DNA of 64,000 nt from Propionibacteriaceae bacterium UBA7704. Lineage in GTDB: Bacteria > Actinomycetota > Actinomycetes > Propionibacteriales > Propionibacteriaceae. Below the pieces are notes generated by a model. That model worked only from the letters and a program-made list of their open reading frames with translations. It had not been told where the DNA came from and did not search any database. The position numbers and the translations under genes were made by a program. The stretch spans positions 112,156 through 176,155 of the forward strand of contig DLGC01000020.1 of assembly GCA_002482525.1 (NCBI GenBank), given 5' to 3'. Shown here piece after piece: positions 36,190 through 48,262 of this stretch; position 1 is the first letter of the stretch, and every line of letters starts with the position of its first letter.

Positions 36190-37557
36190 ATGATCGAAAG
36201 CAGCGAATCCCTCCCCGCCGGCCAGGCGCTGGAGCAGATTTTGCTGCTGCTTGATCAGGTGAACCCGAAGCGCACCGACCTGTCTCCCGAGCAACGTTTG
36301 GAGTGGCTGCGCACTGCCCGCGTCGCCCAAAGTCGCATTCAGGCGCTGACGGGGTTGCTGACCGCCGAGGCGGAGAAGTCCCAAGCCGCAGAGCGAACCG
36401 TCGGCACCCCGATCACGTCCTGGATCGCCACCCAAGAGGTGTGTTCACACAAAGAGGCCACCCGCGACGTGCTTGCCGCGCGCAGCCTCGGCGAGCACCC
36501 GATGGTCGGCCAGGCGGCCAGCACTGGTGCCATCAACACCAATCAGGCTGCAGCCATCGGCAAGGTGCTGAGCAGCATCGGCCCCCAGTTGGACGCCGAG
36601 CAGAAGGCCGAGGCCGCCCACGAGTTGGTGAGCCTCGCCGGCCACTTGGACGCCGGTCGGTTGGCGCGGGCAGCCGGGCAGGTGTTGCGCACCGTGGCAC
36701 CACAGAGCGCCGAGCAGCTGCTGGAGACCCGGCTGCAGCGCCAGGCCGAGCAGGCCCATCGCGAGCGGTTCCTACGGTTCTTTCCTTCCGGCGGCTCGCT
36801 CCGTTTCGAGGGTTCGCTGCCCCTGGCCGAAGGCGAACGTTTCCAGGCGCTGGTCACCGCGCATCGGGAGAAGAATCGGCGTACCAGCCTGCAGACGCCG
36901 GAACCGCTGGCTGATCGGCCCAGCTACGACCAGCGCCAAGCCGATGCCCTGATCTCGCTGTGCGATGCTGCCGCGAAGTCCCGCCCTGAGCCGGGTCTGG
37001 GTGGTGCGCGCGTGCTGGTAAAGCTCGACTACCAGCAGCTGCGCGACCAGGCCGCCGGTGCCGGACTCATCGGCGCCGACGATGCCCTTGCCGCAGGCGA
37101 TCTGCGCCGCCTGTGCTGCGACGCCGAGTTGATTCCGGCCGTGCTCGGTGGCGGTTCGGAGGTTCTGGACGTCGGCACCACCCGCCGCCTGGTCACCCCC
37201 GCCATTCGCAACGCGCTCATCCTGCGCGACGGCGGCTGCGCCTTCCCCGGCTGCGCGGTGCGACCCGAGTCGTGCGAGGCCCACCACATTCAGCCCTGGT
37301 GGGACAACGGTTCCACCTCACTAGGGAATTTGGTTTTGCTCTGCCATCACCACCACGGCGTGATCGAACCCGCCAGGGATTCCGGCCGAGACCAATGGAG
37401 CGTGCACATCGGGGAGGACGGAAAGCCGGTGTTCACCCCACCAGCCCGACTGCAACGATTCAGCGAGCGACGAGGATCGTCCGGCGCGCCACTGTTGTCG
37501 AGTTCAAATGAGGGAGAGCGATCGATTGCGCCGACCTGCGAGTTCACGTCGACATGA
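36190..37557 (+). CDS. DUF222 and HNH endonuclease domain protein (13E12 repeat family)
   Basis: A protein of 455 residues. A long helical DUF222 region takes up about residues 1-330 (LSPEQRLEWLRTARVAQSRIQALTGLL region; later SEVLDVGTTRRLVTPAIR). An HNH nuclease module follows: RDGGCAFPGC, CEAHHIQPWWDNGSTSLGNLVLLCHHHH. Families like this occur in many copies in actinomycetes, sometimes linked to mobile DNA, and the cellular role is uncertain. ATG 36190 is preceded by GGGAG. The LexA-like box upstream suggests induction by DNA damage. A decayed fragment of a second copy lies downstream. Confidence 0.85.
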   Translation: MIESSESLPAGQALEQILLLLDQVNPKRTDLSPEQRLEWLRTARVAQSRIQALTGLLTAEAEKSQAAERTVGTPITSWIATQEVCSHKEATRDVLAARSLGEHPMVGQAASTGAINTNQAAAIGKVLSSIGPQLDAEQKAEAAHELVSLAGHLDAGRLARAAGQVLRTVAPQSAEQLLETRLQRQAEQAHRERFLRFFPSGGSLRFEGSLPLAEGERFQALVTAHREKNRRTSLQTPEPLADRPSYDQRQADALISLCDAAAKSRPEPGLGGARVLVKLDYQQLRDQAAGAGLIGADDALAAGDLRRLCCDAELIPAVLGGGSEVLDVGTTRRLVTPAIRNALILRDGGCAFPGCAVRPESCEAHHIQPWWDNGSTSLGNLVLLCHHHHGVIEPARDSGRDQWSVHIGEDGKPVFTPPARLQRFSERRGSSGAPLLSSSNEGERSIAPTCEFTST

Positions 37558-37574
37558 ATCGCGTCGTTGCGCGA

Positions 37575-37725
37575 GCCGCATCATGGCAAGCGCAGAGTTG
37601 TTTCGCCTGTGCGTTGACGAAAGACTTGAACTGGGCATTCTCGGAGGAGATTCGGAGGTTCTCGATTTCAGCAGCACCGGTGGCCCGGGGCCACCGTCTT
37701 TGGCGATCCGGCTACACTGCGCGAC
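37575..37725 (+). pseudogene. Degraded fragment of a second DUF222 gene
   Basis: Translated from 37604, this reads RLCVDERLELGILGGDSEVL, then DFSST, matching RLCCDAELIPAVLGGGSEVL, then DVGTT, of the intact gene upstream. In DNA, CGCCTGTGC and TTCGGAGGTTCT occur 47 bases apart in both copies (37604/37651 and 37108/37155), so the match is collinear without gaps over this core. The flanks quickly lose similarity and the HNH part is missing. It is best read as a relic of a tandem copy or of an inserted relative. Codon choice in the fragment is less GC-rich than in the intact gene. Confidence 0.65.
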
Positions 37726-37762
37726 AGTCAATGCCCCCTCCCTCGCTACGATGAGCGCCTAG

Positions 37763-38089
37763 CGCCATGCGACGCCGACTACATTCAATCCTCGTGGGAT
37801 AGGGGCGTGGGTTCACAAGGGCACCCGACCAGTTGCCTCTGTGCCCGGCCCAGTCCTGACGCTACCCCGCCCGATCTGACAAACGGGGCTCCGGCGGGAG
37901 TCAAGGAGATGCTCACAGAAGCCCCCCGAGTGCCACTCGGCTACCGACTCGCATTTGGTCCGCCATCCACCACCAAGCGCAATCATCATGCCGCATGCCG
38001 TTCTGCGTTCCTCTACTCTGCATCCAGGGACCTGAGGATTGCTTGACTGACCTCAACGTGTCTCTCTTTGCTCGGACGATGCACGTTCT
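37763..38089. other. Intergenic stretch before the TIR gene
   Basis: About 330 bases with no convincing gene. A 79-codon open frame (37807-38046) has no ribosome site and a composition unlike a real protein. TTGACT occurs at 38043, but I could not pair it with a -10 element at proper spacing. The stretch has mixed, lower G+C like the TIR gene that follows. Confidence 0.4.
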
Positions 38090-38103
38090 AAGGAGTCGCT
38101 CTC

Positions 38104-38964
38104 ATGAAGGTATTCATTAGTTGGTCCGGAGGCGCCAGTCGAGAATTGGCGCTTAGCTTGCGCGACTGGCTCCCGAAGGTAATTCAAGGGGTCGTGCCCT
38201 TTGTGTCAGCGAAAGATATCGACAAGGGCTCGAACTGGACCGTCGAGCTGGCTCGAGAGCTTGCTGATTCTGACTTCGGTATCGTCTGCCTGACACCAGA
38301 CAATCTGCTCTCACCGTGGCTCAACTACGAGGCCGGAGCAATCACAGCGTCCGTCTCGTCGAGAATATGTCCGGTTCTGCTAGGCGTCGAGAAGAGCGGC
38401 GTCAAGCCGCCCCTCTCTCAGCTTCAGTTGACGTCGGTCACCCTCGACGACTTCATACTCCTGGCAAACTCTGTGAACAAAGCAGCCGGATCACCACTCG
38501 ATCTAGCGCACGTCGACGAAGCAGTGCGAGTGTGGTGGCCACGGCTTGAAGAGAAGATATCGGCAATCGATCTGCCCCCACCGAACACACCGGAAACGGC
38601 ACAGGTAGAGCCCCCCAAGCCCCAGAACTCAATAGACGAGATGCTAAAGGAGATATTGACCCGGCTCCGAGCAATTGAACCTACGCACGATGATCGCCGC
38701 AGATCGCAATTGCTCATGTTTCCGAACGACGCTGACACACTGGCCAAGATTGCAGACCTCGGGGGGCTCAACTTGTTGTCCATAGCACCTGAGAAGACTC
38801 GCGTGAGGATGCGATTCTCCAAACTCCCCTCGCCAATTCCCGAGCCTTCATATGTGGGCTTCTCGGAGTGGGCGAACCAAAACCATCTCGATGTCGTACT
38901 CGACAGTGCCGATAGGTTCGTGGTGTTCGACCGAGACGGAAGCGTCAGCGAGCCTCCGGTCTGA
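38104..38964 (+). CDS. TIR-domain protein, possible defence gene
   Basis: A protein of 286 residues. Residues 1 to about 140 form a bacterial TIR domain: MKVFISWSGGASRELALSL, FVSAKDIDKGSNW, DFGIVCLTPDNL, and WLNYEAGAI with Glu76 at the NADase catalytic position. The C-terminal half (about 185-286) is not recognised; it includes EMLKEILTRLRAIE, a short helical region. AAGGAG lies eight bases before the ATG. The gene uses codons rare in this genome (ATA, AGA, CTA) and is only about half G+C where I counted, so it was probably acquired by transfer. TIR proteins often act in anti-phage systems, but no partner gene (ThsA, CBASS cyclase) is adjacent. Confidence 0.82.
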   Translation: MKVFISWSGGASRELALSLRDWLPKVIQGVVPFVSAKDIDKGSNWTVELARELADSDFGIVCLTPDNLLSPWLNYEAGAITASVSSRICPVLLGVEKSGVKPPLSQLQLTSVTLDDFILLANSVNKAAGSPLDLAHVDEAVRVWWPRLEEKISAIDLPPPNTPETAQVEPPKPQNSIDEMLKEILTRLRAIEPTHDDRRRSQLLMFPNDADTLAKIADLGGLNLLSIAPEKTRVRMRFSKLPSPIPEPSYVGFSEWANQNHLDVVLDSADRFVVFDRDGSVSEPPV

Positions 38965-39111
38965 GCACCGTTGAGCGCTCGACTTGAGCCCGCGGCACAA
39001 CTCGTCTTGCGTTTGTCCAGGGTCGCGACCCGGTTTGGGTAAGTGCCCATAGCGAAAGGCAAAACTCGACAATAGGTCCGGTAACGGCCGATGCCCAGCC
39101 CAGAATGGCAG

Positions 39112-40215
39112 CTAGCGCCCCAGCAAGCGGTCGGCGTCTTGGGCGAAGGCGGCGAGGATGGTTTGGGAGGCTTCTAGGGCGCTGAGGTCGCCGGATTCGA
39201 CGCGGGCCTCCAGGTGGGCGCGGATCGCGTTGACGGCGGGGGACGTGCGCAGCGCGTCCTCCAGGTCGCCTTGGACCAGGGCCCACAGCCAGTCGCGTTG
39301 TTGGTGGGCTCGGCGGGTCTCGAGTTGGCCGGCAGCTTCCAGGTGGGCGCGGTGGTCGAGGATCGCCTGCCAGACCTCGGCCAGGCCGTTGCCGGTGAGT
39401 GAACTCGAGGTCAGCACCGGCGCACGGCGGGCGGCGGGATCTGAGGTGATGAGCTTCAGTGCCACGGACAATTCTCGGGCGGCGGCCTTGGCCTCCTGCT
39501 CGTGGTCACCGTCGGCCTTGTTGACCGCGATCACGTCGGCCATCTCCAAGATGCCGCGTTTGATGCCCTGCAGCTGATCGCCGGCCCGAGCCAGTGTGAT
39601 CAGCAAAAACGTGTCCACCATGCCGGCCACGGCGACTTCGGATTGACCCACGCCGACGGTCTCGACCAACACCACGTCGTAACCGGCGGCCTCCAGGATC
39701 AGCATCGACTCCCGGGTGGCACGTGCAACGCCGCCCAGGTGGGTACCTGCCGGAGAGGGGCGAATGAAGGCCTGATCAGATTGCGCCAACTCCCCCATCC
39801 GGGTTCGGTCCCCGAGGATTGAGCCACCAGTCTTCGCTGAGGTTGGGTCAACCGCGAGTACCGCGATTCGGTGACCCTCAGCAATCAGCCGCCGTCCCAG
39901 CACATCAATGAACGTCGACTTTCCCGCACCAGGCGTGCCCGTGATGCCGACGCGAATTGCCCTACCGGTATGGCCGCGCAGCAGCCGCAACAGCTCCGTC
40001 GCAATCTGATGATGCTCCGGCTTGCTGGACTCCACCACGGTGATCGCGCGGGCGATACCACCGCGATTCCCCGCAAGCACCTGCTCAGCCAGCAGGTTTG
40101 GGTCAAGCGCCGGACGCCGCACGGCCTGAGCCTGCGCAGGCGGGACAGCCTGACCGTACTGCGGCCCAACGGTGAAGTCAGACTCCAGCCAGATCGGCGG
40201 CTTGTCCTCGCCCAC
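39112..40215 (-). CDS. meaB: Methylmalonyl-CoA mutase-associated GTPase MeaB
   Basis: A protein of 367 residues, a G3E-family GTPase that protects and reactivates methylmalonyl-CoA mutase. The P-loop is GITGTPGAGKSTF, with VDPTSAKTGGSILGDRTRM, ETVGVGQSEV (switch/Walker B) and VNKADGD (NKxD). The N-terminus has an extension of about 40 residues. It starts four bases after the mutB stop, completing the mutA-mutB-meaB operon. Confidence 0.95.
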   Translation of the reverse strand: MGEDKPPIWLESDFTVGPQYGQAVPPAQAQAVRRPALDPNLLAEQVLAGNRGGIARAITVVESSKPEHHQIATELLRLLRGHTGRAIRVGITGTPGAGKSTFIDVLGRRLIAEGHRIAVLAVDPTSAKTGGSILGDRTRMGELAQSDQAFIRPSPAGTHLGGVARATRESMLILEAAGYDVVLVETVGVGQSEVAVAGMVDTFLLITLARAGDQLQGIKRGILEMADVIAVNKADGDHEQEAKAAARELSVALKLITSDPAARRAPVLTSSSLTGNGLAEVWQAILDHRAHLEAAGQLETRRAHQQRDWLWALVQGDLEDALRTSPAVNAIRAHLEARVESGDLSALEASQTILAAFAQDADRLLGR

Positions 40216-40219
40216 GGCT

Positions 40220-42408
<2,189 letters not shown>

Positions 42409-42412
<4 letters not shown>

Positions 42413-44253
42413 GCCGCACCTCCCATCTGATCCAGAGTTTGGTTGAGGAAGGCGACCACATCCATGCCGGCGTAAACCTCGCCGTCGATCACGGACGCAG
42501 CGTCATCAGTGCCGGTTTCGGTGAGCCGTCCGGCCAGGTAGACCGTCTGCACTCCGGCCTGCTTCAGTGCGGTGGCCACGGCCACCGCCTGTTCGGCGTA
42601 CACCTTCGCCGAGGAACACAGGATGGCAAAGCTGGAATCACCCGCTTGTTTTGCGAACTCCTCCGCAGACCCGGCCTCGACCAGGTTCGTCGCGATTCCA
42701 GCCACTCCCAGCAACGCGGTGGTGAAGGTCTCCCGAGCGCCGAAATCACGACGCGCACCCAAACAGGCCAGCATTGCAGTGGGAGTCTCGGCAGCACCCG
42801 CAGCACGGTCGCGCAGTGCCTCGAACACCTCCGCATCACGCACCGGCCGCAAGCCGCCCCGCACCGGGGCGACTGGACGCGGCCGCACCTCGCGCGGCGC
42901 CTCGTCGGGCTTGGGGAACATGCTGACACCGGTCAGCGGCTGCGACCGGTCGGCGAGGCGCTTTGCCCGCTCGGCGTTGGTGGCTGCGATGCGATCGGCG
43001 ATCATGCCCGAGCTCAACGCGGTGGCCATGCCGCCAGCAGCTTCGATTTGGGTGAAAACCGTCCAAGCGCTTTCAGCCAACTGGTCGGTGAGATTCTCCA
43101 CATACCAGGAGCCACCGGCGGGGTCATTGACCCGTCCGATGTTGGCCTCCTCGCCGGCAACCAGTTGGGTATTGCGCGCCATGCGACGACTGAAGTCATC
43201 GGGCAGGCCCAAGGCGGTGTCGAAAGGCAGCGTCGTGATGGCTTCTGCGCCGCCCACGGCGGCGGCGAAGGTAGCGATGGTGTTGCGCAGCAGATTCACC
43301 CACGGATCATCGCGAGTGATCATGCGCCAGCTGGTGACAGCATGCTGCACCGCGCCACGACGGTCGGCCGGGACGCCACACAGTTCTCCGATTCGCGCCC
43401 AAGCCCGCCGCAACGCACGCAGCCGGGCGATGGAGGTGAACTGGTCGGCATCGACTGCCACCCGGAAGGTGATCTGACCGAAGGCCGCCGCCGGGGTGAT
43501 CCCGGCCGCTTCCAGTTCGCGCAGGTAGGTCACCCCGCTGGCCAGCGCATAGCCGACCTGGTCGATGTCGCCGGCTCCGGCGTCGTTGTAGCAAGTCACA
43601 TCCACGCTCAGTGCCCGCACCCCGCGATACTCCGCCATGGCGGCGCGCACCCATTCGGCTTCGGAGCCGAACTCGGGACGCCCACCGTTGCGGGCCGCGA
43701 AAGCGAGCGCGTCCACGCCCAGGTTTCCGCTGGCGTGATGCGATCCGGTCGCCGAGAAGAAGTTCAACAGCGCCCGAGCGGCAGCCTGCTGATCGTCGTA
43801 GCTGGAGACCGAGATCGCGGCAATATCAGAGTCGACACCGTCCAGGATCGCGGGCAGGTCAGAGGCTGCAATGGCATCGGATCCGGTACGCAGCCACAGC
43901 GATGTGGCACCGCGTTCGAGATCGGCCAGCACTTCCTTGTTACTGAAAGCGATCTCGGGATCCTCGTGCAAGGCACATACATCCCAGCCGGTCAGCGAAC
44001 CGGTCCGAATGGTGGTGCCGCGAGTGAACGGCGCCACCCCCGGTTCACCCAAGGACCCGTCATGGGAGGTGTACAAGGGATCGATGCTCAGGCCGTCCAC
44101 GGTGGTGGTCCGCAGCCGAGCCATTGCCTGGTCCAGGTTCAGTTCCTTGCCCTCGGGGCGCCGCCGGTTGAGGATCTTGAGAACCTCGGCCTCCCAGTCT
44201 TCACGAGAGGGAGTGGCGAAGTCGCCGGCAAGGAGCAACGGCGTCTCTGTCAT
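42409..44253 (-). CDS. mutA: Methylmalonyl-CoA mutase, small subunit
   Basis: A protein of 614 residues, homologous to MutB but without a working active site. The barrel part is recognisable ([53 protein letters not shown], quoted in part as [14 protein letters not shown]). The C-terminal cobalamin-like domain reads [21 protein letters not shown] and lacks the DxHxxG cobalt motif, as in the heterodimeric enzymes of propionibacteria and mycobacteria. It heads the operon, 60 bases from the preceding gene. No B12 riboswitch could be recognised in that short gap. Confidence 0.96.
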
Positions 44254-44312
44254 GAGGCCACCCTAGCCCGACCGCACTATCCGCACGGCCAGATGGCCGC
44301 GGCTGAAACGGG

Positions 44313-45533
44313 TCACAAAACCTGTCGAACTAGTGCTTCTGCCGAACCGACCATGACTGCGGTTTCGCGCTCCCACTCCGGTTCTTGCCCCCGGAAGGGC
44401 CCGGTGGCCAGTGACACGATCACCGCTGCGGCGCGCAGTCGCAACTCCACCGGATCGACGCGCTCGTCGAAGACGGGCACCCAGCGACGAATCAACTGAT
44501 GCACCCTGGCTTCCTGGTCAGCGCTCATCCGCTGAATGGTGGACAAATGCGCCACCAGACATGCCAGATCATCGGCGCGACGGCCGGGGCCCAGGGTGTC
44601 GGTGTCCAGGACCCCGCACACCCGTCCACCCAAGACGTGGATCTGACCCTCATGAAAATCGCCATGCGTGGGCTCATTGCCCGCCGGAATCCGGCGCAGG
44701 CCGCCGTCGATCTGCTCCACCAGCCACTCCAGGCGTCGCTCCAGAGCAGGGACTGCTTGGGCCACCATGCGGGAGTAGTGCGCGATGGAATCCGACCACG
44801 GTGGGCGTCGCGGCAATTCGCACACCCTCGACGGCATCGAATCCAGGACACCGATCAGGTCTTCGGCGGTGCAGGGGTCGGTGGGGTCGAACACCGCTTT
44901 GGCCAACGATCTGCCCGGCAGTTCAGCCAGCACCAGCAGATGGTCGTCGGTGGTGGCCAGAATCGGCGCCACCGGGACACCGGCATTGGCCAACACCAGA
45001 TGCCGGGTGACCACATCGTCGAACAGGCGACCGCGAAGGACCTTCACATACACCGTCTGGGTGCCGAACCGGACGCGCACCACGGCCCGGCGGCGCGGCC
45101 GGTAACCGATCATCTCCAGCTCCAACTGCTGCGGGCTGACCGGGGTGTCGAATATCCGGTGAACGTTGCAGATGCCGGCCATCGATTCGGCATAGGCCGC
45201 GCGGGCTAATCCGGGCAGGTCAGGGTCATTCGGATAGATCCACACCGCCACCTCGCGCTGGCCATCGGCGAAGATCTCCGCCGAGGAATCGGTGTCGACC
45301 GGTCCGGTGGCCCGCGCGCTGACTCCCAGCAGTTCCTCGCGGCGTCCGTAGCTCCACTCCACCAGCGCTGAATAGGTGGCCGTCGTGGACTGGTTGGGGT
45401 TGGCGTCGATGTGGTCCAAGGTCCACGACAGCAGCTTCCCTCCGGAATGAGCCACGGCCGCTTCCAACAGGGAGCCGACATCGCCAGAAGTGAGCAGCAC
45501 CGAGCCGTCGGCATCAGCGGGACGCACCGCCAC
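44313..45533 (-). CDS. Aminoglycoside phosphotransferase-like kinase
   Basis: A protein of 406 residues with an APH/choline-kinase fold. An N-terminal region of about 150 residues is followed by the kinase core: VYVKVLRG (ATP lysine), the catalytic loop THGDFHEGQIHV (Brenner motif), and GVLDTDTLGPG (metal-binding Asp). The large N-terminal extension suggests a metabolic kinase rather than an antibiotic-resistance enzyme. The substrate is unknown. It follows the CorC-type gene by 26 bases on the same strand. Confidence 0.82.
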   Translation of the reverse strand: MAVRPADADGSVLLTSGDVGSLLEAAVAHSGGKLLSWTLDHIDANPNQSTTATYSALVEWSYGRREELLGVSARATGPVDTDSSAEIFADGQREVAVWIYPNDPDLPGLARAAYAESMAGICNVHRIFDTPVSPQQLELEMIGYRPRRRAVVRVRFGTQTVYVKVLRGRLFDDVVTRHLVLANAGVPVAPILATTDDHLLVLAELPGRSLAKAVFDPTDPCTAEDLIGVLDSMPSRVCELPRRPPWSDSIAHYSRMVAQAVPALERRLEWLVEQIDGGLRRIPAGNEPTHGDFHEGQIHVLGGRVCGVLDTDTLGPGRRADDLACLVAHLSTIQRMSADQEARVHQLIRRWVPVFDERVDPVELRLRAAAVIVSLATGPFRGQEPEWERETAVMVGSAEALVRQVL

Positions 45534-45559
45534 CTCCTGTCAGAAGAACTCGGGCAAGG

Positions 45560-46876
45560 CTACTCGGCATCGCCACCGCCGCCGAGTTTGGTCAGCCGCA
45601 GTCTCGCAGCGCGTCGCCCATCCAACTCGGTCACTCGCAGTTCGAACTTCGCTGCTGGCTCCTGCTCCTGGGACGCCGCCAAGGTCACCGTGCAGGTCGC
45701 GCCCACTTCCGGCAGCGACCCCAATGTGGCCATCACGAAGCCGGCGACCGTGTCATAGGGGCCCTCGGGAAGCACATAGCCGTACTCGGAGGCGAAATCC
45801 TCCAGGGTGACCAGGCCGTCGATGTCAGCATCGGTGGCGTCGCCGGCCGGTTGGACGTCGAATTCGTCGGTGATGTCACCGATGAGTTCCTCGATCAGGT
45901 CTTCGATGGTCACGATGCCCGCGGTGCCGCCGTACTCGTCGGACACGATCGCCAAATGGTGGCGGCCCTGACGCATCTCGGTGAGAGCCCGCAGGATGCG
46001 CATCGACTGCGGCAGCGACAGCACCGGGCGAACCAGCTGCCGCACCGGCGCGTTGCGACCCACCGGATCGAGATCGGCCAGGTCGCGGACGTGCACAAAA
46101 CCGAGCACATCGTCGGCGTCCTCACCGATCACCGGATAACGGCTGTAGCTGCCGCCCTGTACCTCACGCAGCGCCTTGTAGGCGGGAATGTCGCCGTCCA
46201 GGAAATCCACTTCAGTGCGCGGGATCATGGTTTCGCGCAGGCTCACCGCGCCAGCGCTGAAAACCTCATCGACGATCTGACGCTCCTCGGCGCCCAGCGT
46301 GGCCGACGAACCGACCATGGCGCGAAGTTCTTCGTCGGTGACCTCTTCGCGGGAGGCGTTGGGATCCCCGCCCAGAACCCGCACCACCACATCGGTGGAC
46401 TTGCCCAGGAACCAGATCAACGGGGTCGAGATCCACGCGATGGCGTGCACCAGAGGGGCCAACGCCAATGCGAAGGCCTCAGCCCGCTGCATGGCCAGGC
46501 GCTTAGCGGTCAGCTCACCGATCACGATCGAGAAGTAGGAGATCACCACCGTGACGACGAATAGTGCCAATCCCGTGGCCCAATCCGGCGACACACCCCA
46601 GCCCACCATGACCTCGGCCAGCGGCCCGGACAGGGTGACGCCACCCACCGCAGCCGACAGGAACCCGGCCAAAGTGACGCCGATCTGCACCGCGGAGAGG
46701 AATCTGTTGGGCGAGGAGGTCAACTCCGCCACCATCCGGCCGCGGCGGCCCCGGGTCGAAAGCTGTTTGAGCTGGGACTCACGCAGCGACACCAGCGCCA
46801 TCTCAGCGGCCGCGAACACCCCGCCAACGATGATGAAAACCGCAATCAGGAGCGAGTCGCTCACTATCGGGTTCAT
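45560..46876 (-). CDS. CNNM/CorC-HlyC family membrane protein (hemolysin-like)
   Basis: A protein of 438 residues. The N-terminal DUF21/CNNM domain spans about 1-190, with three or four hydrophobic segments ([58 protein letters not shown]). A CBS pair follows at about 210-335 ([42 protein letters not shown]), and a CorC_HlyC domain at about 345-425. Such proteins are linked to Mg2+ or Co2+ efflux. The start at ATG 46876 lies about 100 bases from the divergent envelope gene. Confidence 0.9.
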   Translation of the reverse strand: MNPIVSDSLLIAVFIIVGGVFAAAEMALVSLRESQLKQLSTRGRRGRMVAELTSSPNRFLSAVQIGVTLAGFLSAAVGGVTLSGPLAEVMVGWGVSPDWATGLALFVVTVVISYFSIVIGELTAKRLAMQRAEAFALALAPLVHAIAWISTPLIWFLGKSTDVVVRVLGGDPNASREEVTDEELRAMVGSSATLGAEERQIVDEVFSAGAVSLRETMIPRTEVDFLDGDIPAYKALREVQGGSYSRYPVIGEDADDVLGFVHVRDLADLDPVGRNAPVRQLVRPVLSLPQSMRILRALTEMRQGRHHLAIVSDEYGGTAGIVTIEDLIEELIGDITDEFDVQPAGDATDADIDGLVTLEDFASEYGYVLPEGPYDTVAGFVMATLGSLPEVGATCTVTLAASQEQEPAAKFELRVTELDGRRAARLRLTKLGGGGDAE

Positions 46877-46984
46877 GGGTGCGCACCTGGCCTAAGTCTG
46901 GAGAGGGGTATCCCTGCGGATAGGCCTGCGATCCTACCGCTCACCCGCTCGGCCTCGCCGCTGCCGGGTTCGCTGCGGCCTAAC

Positions 46985-48262
46985 ATGGACCCCATGCAAA
47001 CTCCAGGTGAACGCAAGCCGTACTCGTTCGCCTCCGGCAATCTGGCAAAGGTTCGTGCCCTGCCTCGCTATCTGTGGGGCTGGCTCAACACCCTGACCAC
47101 TCGCCGCGATCCGATGTTGTGGGTGATCGGAAGCAATTTCGGGCTCGCCGACGGCGCTTGGGCCTTCCATCAGGCCGCCGAACGGCTGAATCCTCCCCCG
47201 CGCATCGTCTGGGAGGTCAGCACCGAGCGGCAGCGCGCGCAGGCCATCGCGGCCAACGTCGCCTGGGTGGATCGGGATTCCCCCGAGGGCTTCGCCGCCG
47301 TGCTGCATGCCGGTGTCATCGCGGTCACTCACGGCCTCGGGGATGTGAACCGCTACGGGCAGTACGGTGCGGTGATCGTTCAGCTGTGGCACGGCGCGCC
47401 GCTGAAGAAGCTCCACGCCGACTCCCCTGCCGTCACGTCTTTGGGCGGGCTGGGGCGGATTCCGGGAGTCTCGGGATTCATGCGCTGGCTGTATCGCCGC
47501 GGCACCTCCTCGATTTCGCTGCTGCCGACTGGCGCCTCCTGCTTCGTGGCATCGCTATGCAGCGCCTTCAATCTCTCCGAAGATCAGGTGCCGGTGACCG
47601 GCGAACCCCGTGCCGATGTGCTGTTCCTCGGCAGCGAAGCCGACCGGATCGCAGCCTCCACAGCGGTACTTGCTCCCCACCTGGGTGATCACAGCGACGC
47701 CGCAGTGGTGCTGTATGCACCGACCTGGCGCGACGGTGAGCCCGATCCCAGCGTGCCGACGCCGGCTCAATGGCACCTGCTGGAACAGGTCTGCGAACGC
47801 CACAATCTGGTGCTGCTGGTGCGTCCGCATCCGCTGGGGGTGGGCGCCTACGACTACTCCTCGTCGCGAATCCGACTGCTGACCTCAGCCGACCAGCCGG
47901 AGTCCATGCCGCTGCTGTGGGGGGTGGACCTGCTCATCACCGACTATTCCTCGATGCTGGTCGACTACACCGCCACCGGACGCCCGTTCGTGCTGTTGGC
48001 CCCCGATCTGGAGCACTACGAAGCCACCCGCGGGCTCTACATCGACTACCCCTGGTTGGCCGGTGGCAGCTGGTATCAAAACTGGAATCAGGTCGCGGAT
48101 CGGCTGGCAGAACTGTTCAGCGATCCCGAGGCGGCCGAAGCGGCCCGGGCTCACACCCGCAGCCTGGCCTCGGTCTTCCATCAGCACACCGACGGGTTGA
48201 GCGCCGATCGCGTGGCCCACACCGCCCAGGCGCTCGTCGCGGCTCGACTGTCTCGCAGCTAG
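46985..48262 (+). CDS. CDP-glycerol glycerophosphotransferase family protein
   Basis: A protein of 425 residues. The PF04464-type pattern is clear: VIVQLWHGAPLKKLHADSP, VTGEPRADVL, VVLYAPTWRDGEPDPS, LVRPHPLGVG, LLITDYSSMLVDYTATGRPFVLLAPDLEHY. Enzymes of this type add polyol-phosphate units from CDP-polyols (TagB, TagF, TarL). No membrane segment is visible in the first 60 residues, so it is probably peripheral. The ATG at 46994 is an alternative start. It converges (four-base overlap) on a family 2 glycosyltransferase gene, and a second enzyme of its family lies at 54.5-56.5 kb. Confidence 0.88.
   Translation: MDPMQTPGERKPYSFASGNLAKVRALPRYLWGWLNTLTTRRDPMLWVIGSNFGLADGAWAFHQAAERLNPPPRIVWEVSTERQRAQAIAANVAWVDRDSPEGFAAVLHAGVIAVTHGLGDVNRYGQYGAVIVQLWHGAPLKKLHADSPAVTSLGGLGRIPGVSGFMRWLYRRGTSSISLLPTGASCFVASLCSAFNLSEDQVPVTGEPRADVLFLGSEADRIAASTAVLAPHLGDHSDAAVVLYAPTWRDGEPDPSVPTPAQWHLLEQVCERHNLVLLVRPHPLGVGAYDYSSSRIRLLTSADQPESMPLLWGVDLLITDYSSMLVDYTATGRPFVLLAPDLEHYEATRGLYIDYPWLAGGSWYQNWNQVADRLAELFSDPEAAEAARAHTRSLASVFHQHTDGLSADRVAHTAQALVAARLSRS

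Noticed and set aside
37807..38046. A 79-codon open frame before the TIR gene
   Set aside because: No ribosome site, no recognisable motif, and composition unlike a protein; not enough to call a partner of the TIR gene.
38104..38964. Thoeris or CBASS system around the TIR gene
   Set aside because: No ThsA-like, cyclase or other known partner gene is adjacent; only the single TIR gene is supported.
44254..44312. Cobalamin riboswitch before mutA
   Set aside because: The gap is only 59 bases and no B12-box pattern was seen.
42439..44499. A 686-codon open frame on the plus strand
   Set aside because: It lies antisense to mutA, which has full family motifs. Long antisense frames are expected in GC-rich coding DNA.
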